From Brachypterus glaber (taxonomy: Eukaryota > Arthropoda > Insecta > Coleoptera > Kateretidae), in the NCBI GenBank assembly GCA_958510825.1, contig OY294051.1, positions 34,410,393-34,474,392 on the forward strand: a stretch of 64,000 nucleotides of DNA, written 5' to 3'. Positions 43,710-55,544 of the stretch are shown piece after piece (position 1 is the first letter of the stretch; every line of letters begins with the position of its first letter). The notes beneath the pieces are model-generated. The model was not told where the DNA came from. It worked only from the letters and a program-made list of their open reading frames with translations, and ran no database searches. The position numbers and the translations under genes were made by a program.

Positions 43710-46680
43710 TGTATTGGTATTCAATATTTATTGGTAGTTATAACTAGAGTTGCTTGAGGTTACATATGTTCAAAATTGTTCAATATTTAATAGGTTAATA
43801 AATTCTCAGTGGAGAGTTAGAGTTCTACGAGTCACGCACTTTTTTTTTTGCTTTTTTAAAGTCAAAAATAAAAAAATATATTACTAAATTGTTTTAAAAG
43901 TAATAAGGCCTGTTTACACGTAGGCTATTCTCTTCCGGCCTAAGCTATCGCTGATTTAAAATAAATTCCTCTTTAAGACCAATGCTTTGACCAGATCTAT
44001 AGAGATCTTAGAAATCCGCCTTATTTCCAAACTCCCTTTTGTAGGGTACACCCTTATTTCCTTTAAGTATATAGTTCCAATATATAGCCATATAAAGTGT
44101 AAAATGTTGATAGTGTTAGTTTAGATGCCATCTTATAATTATTTGAATACTGTATTGCACACACTAAAAAATGTTAACTTCATACAACGACCTAATAACT
44201 CTTCTCCCTAGAATAGCCCTTTCATTTGTAAAAACTGAAAAAAACGTAGCCAACATATACATTTGTCTGTCTTACTCGCACAGCTTTGTTCTAACAGAGA
44301 CAACAATAAAAGTTACTGGTAATTGTTATTGTTCAGGCCTGAATATACCTACGATTTGTTTACAAACAAACCGAGATGTTGGCGATGTTGACTTTATATT
44401 AACGGTATGCATATTCTAGAGAAAAGAGTTCTTAGTTCGTTGACATCATACAACAACAATAACAAAAATTATTTCTCTGGACTTATTTTTTTCCATTACA
44501 ATTATATTCACACGCTAAAAGTTGTATTGTACCGTAATTAATACGTTCACTGCCAACGGCTAGTTTTGACAGCGGAGCAATGGGTATGGGCAAGGGAAAA
44601 ATAGAAAGAATTGATTAATGTTGTTAGGGGCGCCAGTTACTTTAGCTTTTACTCCTTTAGATAAGTAACAACCTAGTGTAAATACTTAAGCTTTTCAGTT
44701 TGAGAAAATATAACCCTTAAATAAAATAAGATAATTCATTTGAGAAATTTATTATAAATAAACTTAATGAAAGCACATCAAGTAATGTATTAATATATCT
44801 AAAAAAATATGTGTAATTATATTAAGATATAATTAAAGAAATCTTAATAAAAATTACTAAATTCAGAAATCATTCGACTTAAATGTATAAAGAAAACATG
44901 AAGTTCAGCAAGCACCAAGAAATGTATGTAAACAGCAATCATTTCTTGCAGTGTATAAAAGTCATGCTTAAATTAGAAATCATTTAATCAAAAGTATGAT
45001 ATTTAATAATTAATAAATGAGATTAAATGTTTTAAAAAAATAAGTACCTAAAAATGAACAAAAGCCAGAAGGGCATATAGTATTAAACAATACTATATCA
45101 GATCTGATAAAGTTTACAGTTATAAGAATATTGAAATAAAAGAATTTTAAATATGAAATATTGCTTTCAAAAGTTTTCAGAATGAGTACTTAGCTGGTTT
45201 CTGCAAAATCCATGAGGTATGAATTCCATCGTCTCCATCTGTGCAAGTCTCCCCTATACTGATGAATTCATTTCTCAAATGAAAGAAAAAAAATATAGGC
45301 TGTCCCATCTACTTTGGAAAAATCATCTTCCAGGATAAAATGTATTATCGAAAATGTTGTCCGGGATAAAATATACTTTTGAAAATTATGTCCAATATAA
45401 AATTGTTTGCTAGACGGTTACATAGAATTTATCTATGCCGAAAAATACAGAACCATGTTCCAACAGAACATCACTCCATGCGGAGAACTTCTATATCAAA
45501 TATACCAAAATAAACTTCAACTTAAATTAATGTAATTCCATATTAATGGTAATTAATTAATGGTCTAGTAATGTAGTAATAATGGTGCTAAAACAATAAT
45601 TATATCTCAGAAATATTCTAAGAAACAGAAAAACTTAACTTACGTGTCATACTAAGTCTTCGATGTCCATCGAAACGTTATAAATGCGTAATTGTAGAAA
45701 ATAACAGTTACAATATCTTCCGCATTGTTTAAATATTCATTTTCACTAACTTTAAATAAAAATACATGAAGGATTACTTCGATGATTACAGAAAATAAAC
45801 ACTCGTCAAAATGACACCACCATTGTATTCGAGTTGCTTCAAGAAGGAGGAAAATCGACCTTATTCACTAGTATGAACCCTTCAGGTAAATAAAATCCTA
45901 TTTCTGAACTATTAGCGACATCTATGTAAGTCATTATCAACTACAGTTTTACCGTATAGGATTCCTAATAAAGGTAACGAAAACTACATCAAAGATAATA
46001 ACAAAAGAATATTTTCTAATAAATCCGTATTAGTGATATCTAACCTCAAAATATTACTCTAAGAAACAAATATAAACAATACTTATTGTTTATCAGCAAA
46101 ACTAATAAAAATACGAACAGAATACTAAGTGCCCTGTGAACTAAGTATAAACAAAATACTGAATCTAAGTGAGCAGTTCCAGCAAACTATTTTCAACAAA
46201 TTCTAGATTATCCCGAAGGAATAAGCATACGAAACTTTCCAGGAGAGACAAGCTACAGGTGAAAGCCAGTGAAATCCAACCCTCAATAGAATCTGAAACA
46301 TATAAAAACCAGGTAAGTCCATAGACAAATGCACTATAGAGAAATAAGTCATATGATTCTTTATTATTAAAAATCATATTCTAATTATGTTTTCTTTATG
46401 TTATTTTCAGGTAGAACTATGGAATAGAGACTCATATGGTTAGAATTCAGTTCCTGCTACAAAATAGTCCCAGATACAAAATAGTTCTGTACGTACGTAA
46501 CTATTTATATACAAAATAAACATAAATTATAACGTAAGTAAACGAATAGTTTAATTAACCCTTGCTATATTACAAAGTGACGATTTATATCGTTACAGTA
46601 TTAAAAGAAAATATTACATTTTAAGATAGGTGGTTTTCTTAACATACTATAATATTATGTAGGTATTTTACGTTGGCTCC
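43710..46680. other. Longest featureless stretch, no gene recognised
   Basis: AT-rich sequence. A few frames of 70-80 codons exist (44171-44419 +, 46165-46377 -) but their products are unknown and splice context is not decisive. 44541-44580 (tacgttcactgcc...gacagcgg) may be a worn TTAA-type element. 45655-45685 (cgatgtccatcgaaacgtta) faintly resembles a PLE terminus. I see no repeats above background. Confidence 0.45.
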
Positions 46681-46683
46681 TTA

Positions 46684-47533
46684 AAAATGGCTACTTTTGA
46701 ATAAGGATAAAACTAAAGCTATAATGTTTAAAACATCCAGGTCCAATTTTGTAACCCCTCAGATTGTACCATTCGATAAAAATTTTCTTGACACGACTAG
46801 CAATACAAAATTTTTGGGTATGGTTTTAGATGAACACCTACAGTGGAATCTGCATCTTAAGCAGTTAAATAAAAAGTTGAATTTTACTCATTATTCCCTA
46901 CGTGTCCTAAAATCATATTTAAATCTTGATGTTCTAAAAATAGCTTTTTTTTTAAATTTTGAGTCAGTTTTGAGATATGGTATAATCTTTTGGGGGCAAA
47001 ACTCTAATGCAAGGGAGGTGTTCACAATCCAAAAGCGCGCGCTTCGCACAATCTTATCTTTAGGGTACCGCGAGTCTTGTAGAGGCCACTTCAAAGGAAA
47101 CAACATTTTAACTTTGACAGGTCTATATTTATACGAGCTGCTAACATTCATGTTTAAAAACCGTGTTCTTTTTCAACCATTGATGTCTAATCTTAACAGA
47201 AATATTTACTATAACATCCCACGCCATAGACTTACTCAGTTTGAGAATGGCTGTTTTTATTCCTGTATATCTGCCTTCAACAATTTACCGGAGAGTGTAC
47301 GGGCATTAAACATTTTTACTCTTTTTAAAAAACAGGTTAAGGCCTTTCTTATAAACCTCGAACCATATTCGCTAGATGAATATTTTTAAAAATTGTTTTT
47401 CCTTTATGTATATTTTAAAATACATGTTAGTTCTATTTGACCAGTTTCATGTTCACGATAGTCATGCATAGGTTATATGTTATTATTAATTATATTATGT
47501 ACGATGTGTCGTAATTTATGAAATAAAGTTATG

Positions 47534-47581
<48 letters not shown>

Positions 47582-47582
47582 T
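46684..47582 (+). mobile_element. 5'-truncated non-LTR retrotransposon with (ATT)n tail
   Basis: It comprises the coding remnant, a 3' UTR of about 145 bp and a tail of about 16 ATT units (47533-47582). Simple-repeat tails and 5' truncation are standard for this group. No target duplication was found by eye. Confidence 0.85.
46685..47389 (+). pseudogene. 5'-truncated LINE reverse transcriptase, C-terminal part
   Basis: The frame of about 235 codons, entered mid-protein with WLLLNKDKTKAIMF, runs to TAA. Features match the region after the reverse-transcriptase fingers/palm in Jockey/CR1-group LINEs: NTKFLGMVLDEHLQW, then LNKKL...YSLRVL, SVLRYGIIFWGQN, IQKRALRTI, CRGHFKGNNILTL and a C-terminal FNNLPESVR. 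The catalytic FADD and the endonuclease lie upstream in the full protein and are absent, so the copy is dead on arrival but otherwise undamaged, suggesting a fairly young insertion. It is followed by a short 3' UTR with aataaag and an ATT-repeat tail. Confidence 0.9.
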
Positions 47583-47785
47583 ACTTGTTATTAATTTGGT
47601 ATATTCCCATTAAAATATGACACGTTGAAAGGAAAAGACGTTAATTCGTCAAAGAAACAATATTAAACTACGTCTTTATTAAATTATTTGACGAGTTTGT
47701 TATTTCTATATTATACTTGAATTATGTCGAACTAACATGGCAGTATGTCAAAAAAGTTATTTTACAGCACGCTACAAAAAAGTAT

Positions 47786-48072
47786 ACAGGCACGCAAAAA
47801 AAAAGTCTGTTCCTGGGGTCGAGACAAACATTTTTATACGTTATTGGGGGTAGCTAAATCCGAATCTGGGTCGATTTGACTCGGTCAGGTCGCATTTCGT
47901 GGCTAACCTCAAAAAAGTGATAAAATGTTTTAACTTTCATCACTTTTTTAAGTTTAGTTACGAAATGTGACCTGACCGAGTCAAACCAACTCCAGATTCG
48001 GATTCAGCGACCCCAAGACGTATAGAAATGTTTATATCGACCCCAGAAACAGACCTTTTTTGTGTGCCTGTG
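47786..48072. mobile_element. Small foldback, 287 bp, gcgaccc/tcaggtc arms
   Basis: Ends ACAGGCACGCAAAAAA and ttttttgtgtgcctgt. Arms pair through ctgttcctggggtcga, gaatctg and gactcggtcaggtcgcatttcgt. The centre is at about 47928 between two atcactttttt phrases. It is a distant relative of element A by its A-rich terminus and gattcagcgacccc core. Confidence 0.85.
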
Positions 48073-48777
48073 TAATTATTTAAGTAAATCTTCCTGGTTT
48101 TGATATAAAAATTATAAGGATAATTCCAGCTTACGTTACATCTTACGCCTATTTTAACTTTTAAATGTATACATTTGTCAATTATATTAGATGACATTAT
48201 ATTTAAATACAATATTTATTTTTAGTAAATAACAAAGTAACAAAACATATATTTATAATTAGTACAAAAAGTTTAATTTTTGATAAATTTATTATTTTAT
48301 GTAATGTTTCTTACGTTACATTTTGGTCATAGATTTTGACTAAAGCACATTTATCTTTAAATTGCTGTTCTATTCCATAATATAAAATCTTTTTAAAAGT
48401 AAATGTGCATTGAAAATTTTTTAGAAGTCAGGCTAAAATGTTTTAAATCTTTAACAATTGCTGAATTATGTATTAAAAGATGGAATATCTGTTGCTTACG
48501 TTACATTTCGTTGCTTACGTTACATTAAAAGTCCCTATATTGTTTGTATTATAAACTGACTATCTTCCAGTTTTTTTTCCCAGGTATTGCTTTCCCGTTT
48601 TAATGTTTTCAAAATTTTGGAAAAGCCTTGTATTCATGCAAAAAAAAAATTTGCGTTCTTTTTCGTTTTATGCCTTTTTATGTCAATATAAATGAATTTC
48701 GAGTTTGGACCGACCGGTCGGTCGATTTATATTTGTGGGTCGTTTTGCCTGAGAAATCTTGTCGGCAAGATAACTTA

Positions 48778-49500
48778 TGAAAGCCTCAATCTAGCTAATC
48801 ATAATCTGTATTTTATTCAAAGCCAGTCATGTCACGATTTGCTGGAATAACCCATACCATCTGGTACCTTAGGGGTCATTCAGTAATTACGCCCCACATT
48901 AAAAGGGAGGGGAAGTAGCTGTAGCGTGAAAACGTGGACTTCAAAATGGTATCGCAGGTTAAAAAAAAATATTGTTATGAAAGCCTTAATCTAGCTAATA
49001 ATAATCTGTATTTTATTCAAAGCCAGTCATGTCACGATTTGCTGGAATAACCCATACCATCTGGTACTTTAATAAATTAGGTTGTTGAGTATATATAAAG
49101 TCCAAACGTTTACTTGGCTTAAATGATATTTATTCAGATTAGGATATTTTTTATCTGTGTACATACTAAATATCCTGAAAGGGGGTTTTAGGACAATATG
49201 ACGTTACATTGTAAAGGATTGCGGGTTTGTTTTTGGTCAAAATTATTGTAAATCTAAGGATTTGTATAAACATAATGTATACCCTTGAAACCAAGGCTTC
49301 GTTTGGATAACGTTTGGACTTTTGAGTTTAAATATAGAATTAAAGCGATTTGCATATTTTAATTTAATAACATTTGACCGGTACCTTAGGGGTCATCCAG
49401 TAATTACGTCACACATTAAAAGGGAGGGTAAGTAGCTGTAGCGTGACAACGTGAACTTCAAAATGGTATCGCAGGTTAAATAAAATATTGTTAGGTTAAC
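48778..49500 (+). repeat. Interleaved direct repeats with a PIF-like end
   Basis: A 93-bp block (gaaagcct-aatctagctaat, gccagtcatgtcacgatttg, cataccatctggtac) occurs at 48778-48870 and 48978-49069. A second block (TTA-GGGGTCATTCAGTAATTACG, aaaagggaggg-aagtagctg, ggtatcgcaggtt) occurs at 48871-48972 and 49388-49485. The TTA before GGGG matches PIF/Harbinger-type MITE ends. The order a-b-a...b suggests insertion plus partial duplication. Confidence 0.75.
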
Positions 49501-50242
49501 CAATATTACCCTTCTTTTTATCCAATGGAAAACAATTGTTCTATGTTTTTTTTTATTTATTCTGTTTTTCTTATTGAGTTTTTTCTGCTTTTTTTGATTT
49601 TTTTCTTTTATACATATTGCAAAATTATTTAGCTGGGCGGTTTTTATTTTAAATAATGTTAATATAATTTTGTGTATTTTAATTAGCTTAAAATTATAAT
49701 TTCTACACGTACATATGTATATTAGAGTGGGTCGAAAAACAAAAAAGTTTTCGGATTAAGATCTAATAGCAAAAAAAACTTGTAACACATCAAAAAAACA
49801 CGTTTAAAAAAAAATTGGTGCAAATTCATTTAATAACTTAGGAGCGCAAAGAACAAAAAGCTTTTATCTTTTTTTAAAAAACGTGCAACTTTTCAACACG
49901 TTAACTTGAAAACGGTTTAAGATAAAGACTTAAAAATTTAAAAATAGGTTTTTAAACTCAAAATTTGATATCGATTTAAAAAAAAAAAAAAATTGATGTA
50001 CCACAAGTGGGACAAAAGGGGCAAATTTTTTTTTTTGCAATTACGTTTTTAGTTTTAAAGTTAGGTATATAAAGTTGCATATCAATAAAAAGGTCTTTTA
50101 AAGACCTACAAAAACGTTTATATTCATTTTTTATGTAAATGTTACCGTTTTCGAGATATTTAATAAAATAAATAAATAAATATAGGAAAAAAATAAAATG
50201 TTACTTTATTGGTTACGTACTTAAATATAACAGAAAAAAAGA

Positions 50243-50482
50243 CAACTTTCGAGTTCAACAACAGTCATATATAAAAGCTAACAAAATTTTTATGAGATGA
50301 CACTACTGGCAGGCAGACTTCGTGCACTATAGAATTCTTTCAATCGCCTCAATAGTGCTTAATATATACCTACATTTTATTATAATAGATTTCTTAGTAC
50401 ACGGAGTACGCCTGCCAGCAGTCTCATCTTGTAAAACTTTTGTAAACTTTTAAATATGGCTGCCGTTGAACTCTTTTATATA
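50243..50482. mobile_element. MITE nested in the 2.7-kb element
   Basis: Arms: gagttcaacaacagtcatat, tatgagatgacactactggc against gcctgccagcagtctcatct, tatggctgccgttgaactc. One degraded arm recurs at 22278-22330. Confidence 0.75.
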
Positions 50483-50552
50483 ACAATTTTGTTTATATAA
50501 AAAAATAGCCTACTGTATGAAATATTTCAAATTTATATTTCCTAAACAAAAT

Positions 50553-51485
50553 TTAAAATTTAGATTTTGTGTCAAATTTTTTTAGGGTAGAACGTGATAA
50601 TAACGTGGTTCTAATAACACCATCTCTTTTCTGGTAGCCACAAACTTGCTTGGATACTGTCGTGACCAATTTCACACAACGTTCTACCGCCTGTGTGTGA
50701 CAAGGAATTTTTAAAAAATCCCATTTTGTTATAGACTTTGTTAGCAAAAGATTTTCAATTTCTTTTGTAAATACACTATTTAAAATTGGAGGTGAACAAA
50801 AGTGGGATGTAAAGTCAATTAAATCTGTATAATCAGTTGCTTTAAAATTTAATTGAGGACATATAAATATACGCACTGATTTGCATTCTTTTTGCCTTGA
50901 TTCTAAAATTTTCTTATATGCAATATCCCTTTTTTCTACTCTTTCGTCTAAATCCTCCGTCATGTATCTTGTTGATTTAATTAAATTAAATATGTGCTTT
51001 GACCCGTCTTTTATTAAAGGATTTGTTTTAATTTGAAACCACATTGGCATATAAGATCTCATAATAAAATGTAGGTACAGTTAAATAGCATTTCACATTT
51101 ACAAGCTGTAATGTCAAAAAGACTATTCTTCGCTGTATCTTTAAATTTTTTTGCCTTTTCAATCCAAAAAGCCTTATTTTTATCTCTGTTATAACTTTTC
51201 ATTATACTTTTATATTTACCAAGCTTCCACCATTTGTTCAACTCTTACTTGTGACACTAGAGGAACATTAGCTCTCTCATAAGCTTTACAAACTTTTTCC
51301 GCCACTATTTTATGTATTGTAGAATTATTATGTTTTTTTAAATGTATTTTCGTTTTACCTTTTTCTTCCAACCAACATCTTATTACGTCTTCGTAAGTCG
51401 GGAGTCTGTATGAAATTAAGTCCTTGGAAACACCAAAAATAGGACACACACTTTTACTAGTTTTTCCCATGACAAAACTTTTCAA
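50553..51485 (-). pseudogene. Broken gene of an uncharacterised invertebrate protein family
   Basis: Three reverse-strand frames overlap in order. Piece 1 (51485-51216): GVSKDLISYRLPTYEDVIRC to QVRVEQMVEAW. Piece 2 (51241-51059), one base out of frame: KYKSIMKSYNRDKNKAFWIE to LFDITACKCEM. Piece 3 (51062-50553): MPMWFQIKTNPLIKDGSKHI, then KRDIAYKKILESRQKECKSV, FKATDYTDLIDF and PCHTQAVERCVKLVT with RDGVIRTTLLSR. I recall this arrangement, ending in P-C-H-T-Q-A-V-E-R-C-V-K-L-V-T, from abundant uncharacterised proteins in insects and cnidarians; no function is known to me. A frameshift near 51220 and apparent deletions after CKCEM and inside piece 3 make it inactive. Sitting inside terminal repeats, it is the candidate transposition gene, by inference only. 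Confidence 0.65.
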
Positions 51486-51489
51486 AATA

Positions 51490-51974
51490 ATTAAAAAACT
51501 AATATTAATTTAACAGATAAATTTTACACGAATGCTTTCCGACAGGTCTTGTAAGAACGAAAAACAATTTTATAATGTCTTAACTCTCAATGTTCACTAG
51601 TTAATTGCAAAAATGAAGCAAGTTTAAATAATTCTAAGAAATAGATATTAAAAGTTCTTTTTATTGACTCTCGTTTTAAAAATTTTCATTAAAATTTTTT
51701 TTAATTTTCTGCGAAATAAGTGGTGCACTCGAGTGTTAGCAATTCTAAGAATTAATAAACCCTAATAGGATATAAGTAAATATGTATAGTCTTGTTTTAA
51801 ATACTAGATTTGGCTTTCTTTTTCCCAAATTTTGTTATATTTTAAAAATGATTATCATAGTATACATTATTTTTTTTTTTGGAAGACTATTGAACCCTTA
51901 CGCCATCTATCGGTCAATTATTTTCAATTATTATTATTAATTAAAATTTGGTACGTAAACAATAAAATAAAATT
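51490..51974. other. Upstream region of the gene inside the 2.7-kb element
   Basis: About 480 bases between the gene's apparent start and the right inverted repeat. It is AT-rich with no clear promoter element and would contain the 5' UTR and promoter if the gene was transcribed from here. Confidence 0.4.
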
Positions 51975-52455
51975 TTATTTTTTTCCCTATGTTTTCTTCA
52001 TTTATTTTCTCAAATATCTCGAAAACGGTAATATTTACACCAAAAATTGATATAAACTTTTTTGTAGGTCTCTTCAAGACCTTTTTATTGATATATAATT
52101 TTATATACCTAACTTTAAAACTAAGAACATTATTGCAAAAAAATAAATTTTGCCCCTTTTGTCCCACTTGTGGGACATCAATTTTTTTCAAAAAAAAATC
52201 AATATTAAATTTTGAGTTTAAAAATCTGTGTTTCAATTTTTAAGTCTTTATCTTAAACCATTCTCAAGTTATCCTGTTCTTAATGTTGCACGTTTTTTAA
52301 AAAAATAAAAGCTTTGTGTTCTTTGCGCTCCTAAGTTATTCAATGAATTTGGACCAATTTTTTTTTAAACATGGTTTTTTTATGTGCTACAACTTTTTTT
52401 TGCTATTAGATCTTAATCCAAAAACTTTTTTGTTTTTCGACCCACTCTAATGTAT

Positions 52456-53500
52456 ATGTATATGTGTATGTATATGTTGAAAATAAAGAAAAGGTATGCT
52501 TTGAGTAAAGAAGAGAATTTCTATAAAACCAGACAAATTTCTGTAAGCGTTAATAAAATAAAAATGCAAATGAAAATAGCCTAAAGCCAATAGCAAAAAA
52601 ATACATATAAGAGTGTACCTAAAATAAATGAGAGAAAAAGGACAAGCTGTAAATATTGAATGATGCTTAAAATTATATTGTATACTTTTCGTAACCTAAA
52701 AAAATATGTATTATAAAAATTCAATTTCGTTGAAAAAAATGCTTATATTTTTGTTGAAATTAGCGCAAAATAACTAACTATATAATCTTTATTTTTATAT
52801 ACAGTGTATTTTATAAATAGAGGTACTAAATTTAAGGAGTTATTCTACAATTAAAAATAAAAAAAAATGTCTATGGCTACGGTCCTGTTATAAATTTAAT
52901 TAAATATTGCCGCTATTAACGCTAAGAACTTTAGCGAAAAAAATTCGCAATGCCCTAACCTTATGTAATTTTTATTAGGAAGTTTAACCATTGGCGTACG
53001 AAATAGGGGGGCGTTTTTACTCTTTTGCACCAAACTTTTTTGTGTATAGTTTATTTGACATTATCTCAATAAAATATGATTCTTTAGTTAAAAATACATA
53101 AAAATGTACTCTTAATGTAGGGACAACCGTTTTCGATAAAATTGCAGTTAAAGAGATAATTATCTATCACATTTCGAAATGTACTACCGTCCCTAAATAG
53201 AAAACAGTAACTCCATTTGTCACATAGCAAGGTTTTTACGTCAACTCTGATGTAATATTTTAACACACTGCTACTTATAAATAGAATTACTGCTTTCTAG
53301 CTTAGCAGGGCATTGTACGAGTCCAATTATATTTTGTTTTTCGTAAAGAGTTTAAACATTTAGTTTTTATATTTATTTAATAAAATCAACTATTATTTTG
53401 GATATTTTTTACAGAATTTTCTTGATATAGTTTGATATAGTTTCTAGCTATCTAGCTTTTTATTCTTGATTTGTCTACATTATAATGCTAATATACAATA
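52456..53500. other. Intergenic with a degraded repeat
   Basis: A tatgta/tgtatg-rich stretch at 52452-52475 adjoins the transposon. 52800-53160 (ttaaggagttattctacaat, gcaccaaactttttt, tttagttaaaaatacataaa) is a worn relative of the foldback at 27171-27856. No gene. Confidence 0.45.
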
Positions 53501-53506
53501 TAATAC

Positions 53507-53536
53507 TATAATGCTAATATTATAATATTAGCATTA
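53507..53536. repeat. Perfect 30-bp palindrome
   Basis: ataatgctaatatta is followed directly by its complement. ataatgctaatat also occurs at 53482, just upstream, and aattagcattag downstream at 53553. Confidence 0.85.
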
Positions 53537-54428
53537 TAAAAAAAATTGGTTTAATTAGCATTAGTAAAAAAAAAATGGGTTAATAAATTTAGAAATTTGA
53601 CAAAAAAAAAACACTTTTTACTGTAGGACCACGCAGAGTTTAATGAAAGAAAAAAAATAATACCATTCTTCATGGGTAATTTCTTTCAGTAAAAGATTTA
53701 CATATATGCGACGAAATCTTGGATTTAAGAATATACAGCTTCAATAAAACGAACTAAAAAAGACTTGCAAGAGTTATATACTCAATACAAATGTAAATTT
53801 CCTTGCTTTATATATTTATATGTAAATGTTCTTTTGCAACAATCTAGGACGCGTGAATATACGCGTGATGCATTTTTTAAGTGTACTTGAAGGGTAGCCT
53901 AAAAAGTAATATTAATATTTAAATTTTAAACAAAAAATGTTCTTTTATTTTTATATTATTTTTACAGTGATAGACTGATCCGAATTTGTTTTACATTATT
54001 GTGCTATAAAGTAAAACAATACCATTATTTATAATAAATTTCAAATTTTATTTATATATTAATTAGTCAAAAATATTTATATTACCGCGCATTTGACAAC
54101 AGCTTATCACTCAACATAGGCAACTATTAGCGCGATTTTTAATCTGATTAATGAGGTTTATTCTTTCTCACTATCTCACTTGCAATAAGAATTCGTAATT
54201 TAAACAAATAAAAAAGGTATATTTAGGACCATTTAAGATCTGAAATTTTATGTATATCCATAAGTGTAAAAAAATCTTAGTATTTTGCGTGTTTAGCCCA
54301 AAATCCGATATACTTTCTATTCTAGAAAGCAATGAATTTTGATCAGGAGGTTAATAAAAGCCGTCTAAAAATTAATTAAATATTTTTTTCAGTGTATTTT
54401 TACAATAAACGTTTTATTTTAAAAAATC

Positions 54429-54646
54429 AAACTTTTAGTCATCATTCACTTTATTAATAATTTAGGTTAGTTACCGGTTTCGATTATCATCGTCAGACTA
54501 GCCAAAAATATATAAAAATACTATATCCATAAAAGGTCAAAAATAACCATAAGAAAACATTTATAAATGTAAAACAACGTTACGTTACTGTGTAACCTAA
54601 ATTATTAATAAAGTGAATGATGACTAAAAGTTTGATTTTTTAAAAT
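54429..54646. mobile_element. Inverted-repeat element with PLE-like terminus
   Basis: Arms tcaaacttttagtcatcatt-cactttattaataa and their complement pair over about 45 bp, ending in aggtta/taacct. Just inside the left arm lies a hammerhead-like motif on the reverse strand (54465-54503). No coding sequence. Confidence 0.75.
54465..54503 (-). ncRNA. Hammerhead-like motif (candidate)
   Basis: On the reverse strand: stem I GGCTAGT with ACTAACC (six of seven pair), core CTGACGA, then TGATAATC, GAAA, and the self-complementary ACCGGT as stem III with A as cleavage nucleotide. Stems I and III fit a PLE-type minimal hammerhead well. Stem II is weak, since CGAT-GATA-ATCG would pair instead and trap core bases. 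Treat as a possible degraded ribozyme. Confidence 0.35.
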
Positions 54647-54649
54647 AAT

Positions 54650-55115
54650 ATCTCTTCACTATAAGTATACGTACGTTAAATTATGGATCTCAATATTTTT
54701 GATTTTCGCAATTGGATAAACGTTTTAAGCTAAAAAAAAATCTTTAAAATATACGAAAATCAGCTGTTTTACCCCCATTTGACCAAGGTATTTAATCTCC
54801 ATATTTCTTCCAAATCTAGTTGGCTGATTTTTGAATAAAACTCTTCAAATGGTAGAAAATACTTTAAATGAATTATTTACGGTGGATTGTAAGCAATGTA
54901 ACACATGGGACAAATTTACTGTAATTTATCGTCCAGCAAAAAGTACAATCGCACTCTTTTCCCACATTTTTTCGTAATAAGATTTATTCCATTCCAAATG
55001 ATATGAGAGATTTTGAAAATTAGCTTGCTTTTTTCTACTACAATAGTTAAAATTTGAAAAAAAAAATATTTCCTATAAAAATTAAAAAAAATTGTGAAAC
55101 ATCCTCAGATAATAT
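54650..55115. other. Intergenic, nothing recognised
   Basis: AT-rich sequence with no supportable feature. Confidence 0.5.
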
Positions 55116-55119
55116 CCTT

Positions 55120-55544
55120 ACACGGAAAGAAATTAGTGGGCTCTGCGCTATACATTATAAGATATTTGGTAACAGTGGCAAATTATAGTGATTTAAGCTA
55201 TAGATTATAAGGGACACAATAACTAATAATGTTAAAAATAAATTGGAAACGATTATATATATTACAGACACGATTATATTTATTACAGGCACTATTATAA
55301 ATTTACAGAAATTTTATTATATTATAAAAATTATTAGCACGGACAATAATTAAATCTATTTAAGCTATAAATGCCATACTATTTGTTATATTTTATTATT
55401 CACTAAACAATTAAAGTATTTCATATAAATTTTTACACTGACTGCCATAATTGTAAGAGAAAGCCTTGTATTTATATAATAAGCGATTATAATTTGCTTG
55501 GTATGTGTGTTATAGCGCTCCTAGCTATAATTTTTTTTCCGTGT
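55120..55544. mobile_element. MITE with ACACGGAAA termini, 425 bp
   Basis: ACACGGAAAGAAATTA on the left is answered by taattttttttccgtgt on the right. Many taattataa/ttataat phrases and repeated gattatat-tattaca units fill the interior. The exact target duplication is unclear because both flanks continue the symmetry (TTA/TAA). Confidence 0.7.

Larger units (their letters stand above)
49721..52451. mobile_element. 2.7-kb transposon with terminal inverted repeats of about 480 bp
   Basis: Ends ATTAGAGTGGGTCGAAAAAC and GTTTTTCGACCCACTCTAAT. Inverted repeats extend over about 49721-50205 and 51975-52451 (aggagcgcaaagaac, taagataaagactta, ggtacaagtggga-type and aaaaggtct blocks, ending near cgttttcgagatatt). 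GTAT lies directly outside both ends (49717-49720, 52452-52455), a possible 4-bp duplication in a GTAT-rich context. Inside are a broken gene on the reverse strand (50553-51485) and a nested MITE (50243-50482). I cannot assign a superfamily. Confidence 0.85.

Noticed and set aside
45655..45690. cgatgtccatcgaaacgtta as a PLE terminus
   Set aside because: Only a stem and gaaacgt are present; no core or flanking PLE sequence.
46165..46377. 70-residue hydrophobic reverse-strand frame with a nearby ctgaaaataac/tttcag-like context
   Set aside because: Too short, no recognisable family, splice signals not convincing in AT-rich DNA.
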